Shown in pieces: positions 1 to 5,048 of a stretch of DNA of 5,156 nt. This stretch comes from Acidobacteriota bacterium (GTDB lineage Bacteria; Acidobacteriota; Terriglobia; Terriglobales; Acidobacteriaceae): NCBI GenBank assembly GCA_003225615.1, contig QIAS01000263.1, forward strand, positions 1-5,156, given 5' to 3'. A program made the translations under genes and the position numbers. Within the stretch, counting starts at the first letter, position 1, and each line of letters begins with the position of its first letter. The notes beneath the pieces were generated by a model, which was not told the origin of the DNA, searched no databases, and saw only the letters and a program-made list of their open reading frames with translations.

Positions 1-1033
1 GCACGGCAATTCCGTCCCCCGTGCCCACGTCGTGCAACAAGAAGTCGGAGTACGGATAGAACGTTTTGGCTCCCAGAGCATCCGGGACAGTAAATTTCCC
101 GCCATTGATCTTGGTGCCGGCGGGCGCGGTCGTCAGTGTGCGCACGTGGCAAGCAGCGCAGCCGACCTTGTCAAACAACTCTGACCCCCTCTTACTTACC
201 GGCGTCTCTGCCAGCTGCGAGTCACGTGCGGGTGCCTTGGAGGCACGAATGAAGCGGGCAAAGTGGTCGAGATCGTCCAGCCCGTCCGGCTCGGGTGGAT
301 CGTTCGGTTCCGGAGCCGTATTGCACAGCTTCGTCACCTCGTCCGGAAAAAGCCGCGTGGTGATCCCCATTTCATTAAGGTAGGCATCCCCTGCGAACGA
401 CAGCAGGCTGGCTTGCTGATCCTTCCAGCCGAATCGGCCCACGCCGGTTTCTCCGGGAGCCTCCACGATGGGCACGTAGAGCACCTGTCCGCAGATCTTG
501 TGGTGTTTGTTCTTGCACTGTTTGCGGGCAAGTTCAACGAACGTCTCGTCCGCCACGGCCTCTACAAATCCATCACCCAGTATCCCCACAGACATGCGGG
601 TGGTGCGTACATTCTCGGTCTCGGGCACATGTTCCTGTATTTCCGTGTCGGCGAAAGCCGCGTTCGGGCAAATGGCGCGATCGTTCACCAGAGTGCGGCC
701 AGAGATAACCTCTTTCCCATGTGCGATCGGGATGTCGGGATTGTGAAAGAGGTGATCCGGCCCCAGATGTCCGACGCGCAATTCCGAGACTTGGCTGCTT
801 CCGCCCGAAGTCGGGTTCTGGTGACACTCGCGGCAGGACTGCGCGTTGTAGAGAGGCCCAAGCCCGTCGCTTATGCCCTCCAGTTCCTCGAATTTGACTT
901 GGTCGGCCTGATGGGTAGCATCGTCCACCATGCCGTTGCTTTTGTTATCGAACCCTGAGGGTGCTTCCGAATTCTGTGGGCCCGCGGCGGCGAGAGCAAC
1001 ACCAAGCAGTGTTACAGCCAGCAGGAATTTCAT
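1..1033 (-). CDS. Exported di-heme oxidoreductase, DHOR/DUF1111 family (3' end beyond window)
   Basis: The minus-strand frame is open from 1033 to the left edge, giving 344 residues. Residues 1-17 form a short charged then Leu/Ala-rich signal peptide (MKFLLAVTLLGVALAAA), so the protein should be periplasmic. Two c-type heme motifs are visible: CRECH at 67-71 and CAACH at 292-296. Family landmarks are GRFGWK near 199-204, EMGIT at 221-225 and HDVGTGDG at 334-341. These match the DHOR/DUF1111 (COG3488) family of putative di-heme peroxidase-like or thiol oxidoreductases, distantly comparable to MauG and di-heme cytochrome c peroxidases. The physiological substrate is not known. Family members are usually longer, so perhaps 100 or more residues lie outside the window. 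I chose the ATG at 1033 because AAAGGG lies about 9 nt upstream; the ATG at 1042 directly abuts that sequence. The gene is divergent from the small secreted-protein gene. Family assignment is confident; function is not. Confidence 0.9.
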   Translation of the reverse strand, partial: MKFLLAVTLLGVALAAAGPQNSEAPSGFDNKSNGMVDDATHQADQVKFEELEGISDGLGPLYNAQSCRECHQNPTSGGSSQVSELRVGHLGPDHLFHNPDIPIAHGKEVISGRTLVNDRAICPNAAFADTEIQEHVPETENVRTTRMSVGILGDGFVEAVADETFVELARKQCKNKHHKICGQVLYVPIVEAPGETGVGRFGWKDQQASLLSFAGDAYLNEMGITTRLFPDEVTKLCNTAPEPNDPPEPDGLDDLDHFARFIRASKAPARDSQLAETPVSKRGSELFDKVGCAACHVRTLTTAPAGTKINGGKFTVPDALGAKTFYPYSDFLLHDVGTGDGIAV

Positions 1034-1042
1034 GCTTGCCAT

Positions 1043-1050
1043 CCCTTTCT
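1043..1050 (-). promoter_or_regulatory. Ribosome binding site that decides the DHOR start
   Basis: Read on the minus strand this is AGAAAGGG. Its purine core lies about 9 nt before the ATG at 1033 but directly against the in-frame ATG at 1042. Normal Shine-Dalgarno spacing therefore favours 1033, which also gives the cleaner signal peptide beginning MKFLL. Confidence 0.55.
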
Positions 1051-1145
1051 GGCGAAAGGCGCAATATTCTAAATATCATCTGGCGGCTCCGGCCACAACT
1101 GGAAACAGAGCAGGCACCCATGGCCGAGGCGACGGCGCCGAACTT

Positions 1146-1157
1146 ACTCTCGAGAGT
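1146..1157. repeat. Perfect 12-bp palindrome ACTCTCGAGAGT
   Basis: The two 6-bp halves are exact reverse complements. It sits in the divergent intergenic region, about 110 bp upstream of the DHOR start and 165 bp upstream of the small secreted-protein gene. Such dyads often bind dimeric regulators, but the site is short, occurs once here, and may be chance. Confidence 0.3.
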
Positions 1158-1203
1158 GCCGGCCCCCTCGTTCGTCCTCTCTGCGCAAACGTGCCCGTGA
1201 GCA

Positions 1204-1233
1204 TTGAGGATCTCGTCAGCCCCGTGGAATAAA
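1204..1233 (+). promoter_or_regulatory. Weak sigma-70-like promoter candidate for the small secreted-protein gene
   Basis: TTGAGG (1204-1209) and AATAAA (1228-1233) are 18 bp apart and each match the consensus hexamers at 4 of 6 positions. It would give a leader of about 80 nt before the ATG at 1322. Spacing is one base above optimum and the match is modest, so this is only a candidate. Confidence 0.22.
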
Positions 1234-1321
1234 AATCTCACCTGGCAGTTTATGACAACAGCAGCCAGACGCACTCACAGGTGCCCGGCAGCCCGAGCTC
1301 ACAAACTAAGAAGGAGTTCCC

Positions 1322-1603
1322 ATGAAATCGAAATTGATTGCCACGCTCACCACACTCGCGCTCGCGAGTTTTCTTTCGACACCTCTGCTGATCGCCGAGG
1401 CCGGAACTTCCGCTCCGGCGCAGCAAGAGGCAGACTCCTGCAGCGCGTATCCCGAGTTCCAGTGTGACCCGGCGCCCCAGGAATTAGAACAGGAACAGCA
1501 ACACAAGGAGGCAAAGAAGCTGAAGAAGCAGATGAAAAAGGATGCTAAGCACCAGGCTCAAAAGGCTAAGCAGCATAAGTCGTCCAGAGAGTCGGGATAC
1601 TAG
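1322..1603 (+). CDS. Small secreted Lys/Gln-rich protein, hypothetical
   Basis: This 93-residue protein is preceded by a strong ribosome binding site, AAGGAG at 1311-1316, five bases before the ATG. That is the best evidence that it is a real gene. Residues 1 to about 27 are a typical signal peptide: two lysines near the N-terminus, a hydrophobic core, and a likely cut after an A-x-A-type site near AEA. The mature part has two cysteines (C40 and C48) that could form a disulfide. From about residue 53 it is a highly charged stretch rich in Gln, Lys and Glu, probably helical or coiled coil. I recognise no domain. It could bind an anionic surface or nucleic acid through the basic tail, but this is inference. 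It is convergent with the DUF4440 remnant, with only 14 bp between the stop codons. Confidence 0.72.
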   Translation: MKSKLIATLTTLALASFLSTPLLIAEAGTSAPAQQEADSCSAYPEFQCDPAPQELEQEQQHKEAKKLKKQMKKDAKHQAQKAKQHKSSRESGY

Positions 1604-1617
1604 CTCACACATTTCGC

Positions 1618-1959
1618 TTACCGGTGGGGGAATCCCATCTGCGCCGTCTGCGAAGCCACCGCCACCCACTTCCCCGCGCGCTTCACAAAGACATCAGTCC
1701 AAACATAATGCGCGCTGGATTTTTTCCCGCCTTCGGCGCTGACTTCAAGGTCTGTCCCGGTAACCACAGCCGCGTCCCCAAACACGCGCACTTTCACGTT
1801 GCCCAGGGTGGCGGAGCCCAGGTGCCCGCTCTTGATCTCCGCCGCTCTCCGGGCCTTGGTCTGGCTCTTTCCCTCCGGGGTGATGGCGATCCAGTGAGGA
1901 AACAGACGCGACCGACGATGAGTCGTCGCTGCATAACAAGGCTCCTTGTAGAAGAATGG
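1618..1959 (-). pseudogene. 5'-truncated DUF4440/SnoaL-like protein remnant
   Basis: The minus-strand frame is open from 1959 to a TAA at 1618-1620. From about 1893 leftward it reads like the second half of a DUF4440 (SnoaL/NTF2-like) domain. It contains WIAITPEGKSQTKA, then a KVRVFGDAAVVTG strand, then HYVWTDVFVKRAGKWVAVASQ near the C-terminus. The usual first helix and catalytic-pocket half (roughly 45 residues) is missing. Only about 95 bp separate the recognisable part from the motB stop, too little to hold it. The frame has no ATG, GTG or TTG before the conserved part and meets a TAG at 1960-1962. An ATG at 1939 opens a different frame and gives unrelated low-complexity sequence. It is best read as a decayed fragment. 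A frameshifted short gene is less likely because the N-terminal half is not found in any frame. Confidence 0.62.
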
Positions 1960-1987
1960 CTATTATAGGCGGGCAGCCCGGCAGACT

Positions 1988-2722
1988 TTACTTTCCGTCA
2001 TCCTTCACAATGTACTGAACGATGACCGAAATGCGGCGGTTGGAGGGATCTTCCGGGGCATCGGGTTTGCGAAGTTTTTGATCGGCGTAGCCTCTGACCT
2101 GCACGACCTGATCTTCGCGGAGGCCGCTGCGCTGCATGAGCCGGCGGGCAGAGTTGGCGCGATCGGCGGAAAGCTCCCAGTTGCCGTAGTCGCCGCCGCC
2201 TGCGAAGGGCTTGGCGTCGGTGTGGCCTTCAATGGAGATCTTGTTGGGGAGCTTGCCGAGTTCGTCGGCGAGCTTCACGAGTAATTCCTTTCCGCTGTCG
2301 TTCGGCTGGCGGCTGCCACTCTCGAAGAATGTTCCGGCGGCAGTTTCGAGCAGTTCGATGCGCAAGCCTTCGGCGGTTACGGTCATCTCGATTTGATTTT
2401 TGAATCTGTCGAAATCCGAGACCTGGCGGACGGCTTTTTGTAACTCCTCCTTGAGCTGCGCCATGTTGTCTTTGGTGAGAGAAAAGTTCTCTCCAGAACC
2501 GGCCATGTTAGTGCCGACATTTTTGGAGGTTCCGGTGGGGTCTTTGAAATAACCGCCAACCGCTTGCTGGATCTGCTTGCTGCTGTTCATCAGCCAGAGC
2601 ACGATGAACAAGGCCATCATGGCGGTGACAAAGTCAGCGTAGGCCACCTTCCAGGCGCCACCGTGATGGCCGCCGTGGCCGCCTTTCTTCTTCATGACGA
2701 TGATGGGGCGCGCGCCTTCCAT
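1988..2722 (-). CDS. motB: Flagellar motor stator protein MotB
   Basis: The 244-residue protein is the peptidoglycan-anchored half of the proton-driven flagellar stator. Its N-terminus has the MotB-typical basic/Gly-His stretch (KKKGGHGGHHGG, 11-22), followed by the single membrane helix at about 25-46. That helix holds the proton-binding aspartate in AYADFVTAMMALF (Asp30, equal to Asp32 of E. coli MotB). Residues about 49-65 match the plug region that keeps an unassembled channel closed. The OmpA-like peptidoglycan-binding domain covers about 115-240, with EGHTDAKPF (165-173) and NWELSADRAN (181-190). Length is slightly below that of E. coli MotB. The start follows the motA stop by 5 bp and its AGGA lies inside the end of motA, so translation is probably coupled. 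All key residues are intact, so it should function with MotA. Confidence 0.97.
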   Translation of the reverse strand: MEGARPIIVMKKKGGHGGHHGGAWKVAYADFVTAMMALFIVLWLMNSSKQIQQAVGGYFKDPTGTSKNVGTNMAGSGENFSLTKDNMAQLKEELQKAVRQVSDFDRFKNQIEMTVTAEGLRIELLETAAGTFFESGSRQPNDSGKELLVKLADELGKLPNKISIEGHTDAKPFAGGGDYGNWELSADRANSARRLMQRSGLREDQVVQVRGYADQKLRKPDAPEDPSNRRISVIVQYIVKDDGK

Positions 2723-2727
2723 GACTT

Positions 2728-3666
2728 TTATCCTGCAGAGGCAGAGTCTGCGGCCGCCGGCGCATCCGCTGCCGGAGTCTCGGCTGCCGGGGTGTCAGTT
2801 GCCTGAGGAGGAGCACCTCCTGAACGGCAAGTTTTCTCGAGTTCCTGAAATGCGGGACGGAGATGTCCGGGCACCGCGCGCCGCCCGATTTCCACCGCCA
2901 AAATGGGGGGAATACCTTTCATGAAGGCGGTCATGGTCACGCGCAAGACCTGGTAGAAAGCGTGTTCCTCTTCCGAGGCCTTCGCCATGTTGGCAGCCAG
3001 CGGACCCACCAGTCCGTAGCACAGCAGAATGCCCAGGAAAGTTCCCACCAGGGCGGCTGCTACTTTGTGACCAATTTCTTCCGGCGGACCGCCGAGCGCG
3101 CCCATGGTGATGACCACGCCGAGCACCGCCGCGACAATGCCAAGACCGGGCAGGGAATCAGCCATCGTGCTCAACGCGCTGATGGGCTGAGTGGCGCAGT
3201 GCTGATGAACCTCCATATCAATTTCCATCACCTGATCGAAATCGAAAGCCTCCACGCCGCCGCTAACCGCCATGCGCATAGTGTCACAAACAAAATCGCG
3301 GGCATGGTGATTGGCAAGAAATTTAGGGTGGTGGGAGAAGATCGGACTCTTCTCCGGTTCTTCGGTGTCAGATTCGAGCGCTACCAAGCCCTCTTTACGC
3401 GCCTTGTTGAGGAGGTCGTACATCATCTTCAGTGAGTCAAGATAGAGCTGCTGGTTGAATTTGGATCCGGTGAAGACGCCGACAATTCCCGTGACAATCT
3501 GCTTGAGAATGTAGAGAGGGTTGGCGACGAGCACGGTGCCGGCGGCGGCTCCGGCGATGATGACGAGTTCAGCGGGCTGGAGCAGGACCATGATGTGGCC
3601 GTGCTCCATAAGATAACCGCCAATTACTGCGCCGAAGACGACCAGGATTCCGATAATGGCAAACAT
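2728..3666 (-). CDS. motA: Flagellar motor stator protein MotA
   Basis: This 312-residue inner-membrane protein forms the stator ring around MotB and turns ion flow into torque on FliG. It shows the four-helix MotA plan: helices near 2-20 and 33-50, a large cytoplasmic loop at about 68-165, and helices near 170-192 and 202-226. The torque residues Arg90 and Glu98, and the helix prolines Pro173 (SLPGLG) and Pro222 (VGPLAANM), fall at the same numbers as in E. coli MotA. The protein is about 17 residues longer than E. coli MotA because of an Ala/Pro-rich tail from about 284 (repeats of PAA/PAAD). That tail is unlikely to be folded. The gene starts 25 bp after the PAS-GGDEF gene with only a weak GGA ribosome binding site, and is followed by motB after 5 bp, so the three form one unit. 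Confidence 0.97.
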   Translation of the reverse strand: MFAIIGILVVFGAVIGGYLMEHGHIMVLLQPAELVIIAGAAAGTVLVANPLYILKQIVTGIVGVFTGSKFNQQLYLDSLKMMYDLLNKARKEGLVALESDTEEPEKSPIFSHHPKFLANHHARDFVCDTMRMAVSGGVEAFDFDQVMEIDMEVHQHCATQPISALSTMADSLPGLGIVAAVLGVVITMGALGGPPEEIGHKVAAALVGTFLGILLCYGLVGPLAANMAKASEEEHAFYQVLRVTMTAFMKGIPPILAVEIGRRAVPGHLRPAFQELEKTCRSGGAPPQATDTPAAETPAADAPAAADSASAG

Positions 3667-3691
3667 AATTTCCGAAGCCGAACTGGTTGTG

Positions 3692-4600
3692 CTATTCGAC
3701 CAGCGTAATGCTCCCGCCTTTCTCGAGGCTTTGGGTCAGCGACTTCTCCGCTCGCTCCACTATGGATTCCACGGAGTCATCCGGCTTGATGATGGTGCCT
3801 CCCATGGAAACCGTGGACGACAACTGATCTCCCCACCAGGGAATCGAGGAGCAACTCACGACGTTGGCCAGGCGCTCAGCGACTTTTTGCAACTCAACTC
3901 CATTGCAATTAGCCGCGATGGCCACGAACTGGTCTGCCTCCCAGCGGCCGACTAAATCGGTGCCGCGCAGGCTGTTGCGGAGCGTCTGCGCGACAACCGC
4001 CATGATGGCGGCGCAGGCCTCAGCGCCGCGGGTTGACTTGAGCTGGTCCAGATGATCGATTTGAATGCACAACAGGCCGAACGGGATGGGTTTTTCCGCA
4101 AAGCTGGTGATGTGCTCGCGGAGTTGGGCCTGCGTGAACTCAAAATTGAAAACGCCGGTCACGGCGTCGATATGGGAGGCGTGGCCGAGACCTTGGCGAC
4201 GGTCGGCGGCGACAAACCGCTGCACGTCGAAACTCTCGGCTGCACCGATAATGGAGCCGTGCCGGTTTCTGATGGGAACCGCGCGAACCACGACGGGAAT
4301 GCGGTAGCCGCCGCGGTGGCGGAGGTAGAACATGGCTTCTCTGGGCTGCCCGTCACGCATAGTGCCGGCGAGAGGGCAGCCGGTACCGCAGACGATGTTG
4401 TTCTTCTCGTCGCAGTGGACCAGCATGTCGTCGCGGCAGCAGCGTCCCAGGACGTCCTGGCGCAGGTAACCGGTAATGCGCTCGGCGCCGGCATTCCAAA
4501 GCACGATTCGGCGTTCGCGGTCGACCAGGTAGACGCCGGTTTGGAGACTCTCCAGAATGGCGCGCAAGATTTCCGGGTCATCAAATTCGGGTGCGCGCAT
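3692..4600 (-). CDS. PAS-GGDEF sensor protein with degenerate GGDEF motif
   Basis: The 302-residue protein has no membrane segment or signal peptide and should be cytoplasmic. An N-terminal PAS domain spans about 10-127 (GVYLVDRERRIVLWNAGAER at 22-41, then ITGY). It carries a cysteine cluster: Cys54, Cys55, Cys63, Cys71 and Cys75, the last two in CGTGCPL. A GGDEF domain follows at about 144-302, opening with DAVTGVFNFEF where the family has D-x-L-T-x-L-x-N. The signature loop is EADQF (221-225) in place of GGDEF. The upstream FKxxND-GH-type stretch is also altered (LDQLKSTRGAEA). The catalytic Glu and the glycines are gone, so diguanylate cyclase activity is unlikely; a ligand-binding or scaffolding role is more likely. 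Being first in the stator operon suggests it tunes motility in response to a redox, metal or small-ligand cue (inference). The start at 4600 has AGAGG (4607-4611) upstream. Confidence 0.9.
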   Translation of the reverse strand: MRAPEFDDPEILRAILESLQTGVYLVDRERRIVLWNAGAERITGYLRQDVLGRCCRDDMLVHCDEKNNIVCGTGCPLAGTMRDGQPREAMFYLRHRGGYRIPVVVRAVPIRNRHGSIIGAAESFDVQRFVAADRRQGLGHASHIDAVTGVFNFEFTQAQLREHITSFAEKPIPFGLLCIQIDHLDQLKSTRGAEACAAIMAVVAQTLRNSLRGTDLVGRWEADQFVAIAANCNGVELQKVAERLANVVSCSSIPWWGDQLSSTVSMGGTIIKPDDSVESIVERAEKSLTQSLEKGGSITLVE

Positions 4601-4617
4601 AGTAAGCCTCTATAGGT

Positions 4618-4645
4618 TTGTCGGCTGGAAGGGCGAGAAAGTTTA
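4618..4645 (-). promoter_or_regulatory. Sigma-28 (FliA)-type flagellar promoter for PAS-GGDEF-motA-motB
   Basis: On the minus strand the sequence is TAAACTTT, 12 bases, then GCCGACAA. The enterobacterial FliA consensus is TAAAGTTT-N11-GCCGATAA, so each half matches 7 of 8 bases and the spacer is one base longer. The -10 element ends 17 bp before the ATG at 4600. This gives a leader of only about 10-13 nt with AGAGG near its 5' end. The match is seen directly. That it drives late flagellar expression of the operon is inferred, strengthened by the gene content downstream. Confidence 0.62.
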
Positions 4646-4711
4646 GGGGATTGGGCTGACGTTACTGATTTCGGGAAAGAGAAGTGCAGGTGGGAACTCC
4701 GGAACGGCCCA

Positions 4712-4735
4712 GCCGCGGACAGGAGTGTCCGCGGC
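4712..4735. repeat. Perfect 10-bp GC-rich hairpin (REP-like palindrome)
   Basis: GCCGCGGACA and TGTCCGCGGC are exact inverted copies around a GGAG tetraloop. There is no T-run on either side, so it is not a classical intrinsic terminator. It lies 11 bp beyond the CCA end of the tRNA fragment and upstream of the flagellar promoter. Its form is that of the short interspersed palindromes common between genes in acidobacterial genomes; this is from memory and untested. It may also shield the operon from read-through. Confidence 0.55.
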
Positions 4736-4746
4736 CACACGGGAGG

Positions 4747-4803
4747 TGGTGGGCGCTATAGGATTCGAACCTATGACTTCCACCGTGTGAATTTTGAATT
4801 CAC
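4747..4803 (-). pseudogene. 3' fragment of tRNA-Leu (anticodon CAA), likely attachment-site scar
   Basis: Read on the minus strand, the fragment begins with an anticodon arm of 5 perfect pairs (GTGAA/TTCAC, 4787-4803). Its loop is TTCAAAA, so the anticodon is CAA (4794-4796), as in leucine tRNAs that read UUG. A 12-base variable region follows, then a perfect T-arm (ATAGG-TTCGAAT-CCTAT, 4758-4774). Next come the acceptor 3' strand AGCGCCC (4751-4757), discriminator A (4750) and an encoded CCA (4747-4749). The 5' acceptor strand (GGGCGCT) and the D-arm are absent from the next 100 bp, so it cannot make a tRNA. Keeping exactly the part from the anticodon loop to CCA is what integration of a tyrosine-recombinase element into a tRNA gene leaves at its far end. 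The variable arm pairs poorly for a leucine tRNA, so some decay is possible. Confidence 0.75.
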
Positions 4804-4804
4804 A
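4786..4804. other. Putative recombination core (anticodon stem-loop of the tRNA fragment)
   Basis: The anticodon stem-loop is an inverted repeat of 6 bp arms (TGTGAA/TTCACA) around a 7-base centre. This is the size of a tyrosine-recombinase crossover region with its two core-binding sites. tRNA similarity stops right at its right edge, so the junction between tRNA-derived and foreign DNA lies here or a few bases beyond. The assignment is inferred from geometry; no integrase gene is visible in the window. Confidence 0.42.
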
Positions 4805-5010
4805 AGCCTACAACCCTTTGCTTGCTTTGCTTTTCCGCTTCTGGTCTCTGGAAAAATACCTATAAATCACCTAGTTTTGGTGACGAATTGGTGACGATTT
4901 TTTTTGTTCCCTGTGCCGGAATGAAATGGTTTGAATCGGACGAGCCTAACTTCTGACCAGCGATGTTACGCCGACGATCACCTAAATCGATTCCATCTAC
5001 TCTCGTTGCA
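4804..5010. other. AT-richer intergenic stretch beside the tRNA fragment, no supported gene
   Basis: About 200 bp lie between the tRNA fragment and the kinase promoter. By eye they are more AT-rich than the genes to the left and include an 8-base T-run (4898-4905). They hold the TTGGTGACGA repeats and a small TCACC/GGTGA inverted repeat (4867-4883). A 70-codon minus-strand frame crosses it (4860-5072), but it starts inside the kinase gene, shows no clear ribosome binding site and resembles nothing I know. By position this would be the end of an integrated element or what is left of one. Confidence 0.4.
4877..4897. repeat. Two tandem direct repeats TTGGTGACGA (11-bp period)
   Basis: Exact 10-base copies occupy 4877-4886 and 4888-4897, one base apart, so they lie on the same face of the helix. 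A partial inverted copy (TCACC, 4867-4871) precedes them. They are about 75 bp from the putative recombination core, on the side where the element would be. Integrase arm-binding sites are usually short direct repeats at such distances, so that is a reasonable reading; a regulator operator is the alternative. Confidence 0.45.
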
Positions 5011-5039
5011 TTGACTTGATCTTGCGTTGCACCTAAGAT
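5011..5039 (+). promoter_or_regulatory. Sigma-70 promoter of the kinase gene, implying a leaderless mRNA
   Basis: TTGACT (5011-5016) and TAAGAT (5034-5039) are separated by the optimal 17 bp, matching the consensus at 5 of 6 and 4 of 6 positions. The ATG at 5049 is only 9 bases beyond the -10 element. Transcription should therefore begin at about 5046-5047 and leave almost no leader. This agrees with the lack of a Shine-Dalgarno sequence before the ATG. Confidence 0.55.
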
Positions 5040-5048
5040 TTCACCCCA

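Larger units (their letters stand above)
1034..1321. other. Divergent intergenic region between DHOR and the small secreted-protein gene
   Basis: About 290 bp lie between two divergent starts. It holds the ribosome binding sites of both genes, a short AT-rich inverted repeat (ATATT-N3-AATAT, 1064-1076) about 30 bp before the DHOR start, a perfect 12-bp palindrome at 1146-1157, and a weak sigma-70-like promoter for the rightward gene. Open frames crossing it in either strand have no ribosome binding site and no recognisable protein features, so I see no further gene here. Confidence 0.5.

Noticed and set aside
263..958. Long plus-strand open frame (231 codons)
   Set aside because: It is antisense to the DHOR gene, whose minus-strand frame gives a signal peptide, two CxxCH motifs and family landmarks. 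The plus-strand product has no recognisable domain and no ribosome binding site.
1968..1984. GC-rich CGGG-CAG-CCCG dyad after motB, considered as a terminator
   Set aside because: The stem is only 4 bp with a 3-base loop and there is no following T-run, so it is too weak to call.
2863..3435. 190-codon plus-strand frame and the 187-codon frame at 4052-4615
   Set aside because: Both are antisense shadows of motA and the PAS-GGDEF gene, which have firm family matches. Codon bias of GC-rich genes readily leaves such frames open.
4159..4740. 193-codon minus-strand frame overlapping the PAS-GGDEF gene
   Set aside because: It is Ser/Ala/Pro/Arg-rich frame-shifted translation of the PAS region with no domain, and it would start beyond the sigma-28 promoter.
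4747..4803. A complete tRNA-Leu, possibly intron-split
   Set aside because: No GGGCGCT acceptor strand or D-arm occurs in the sequence up to the window end on the 5' side, and known bacterial group I introns of tRNA-Leu split the UAA anticodon of a full gene, not this arrangement.
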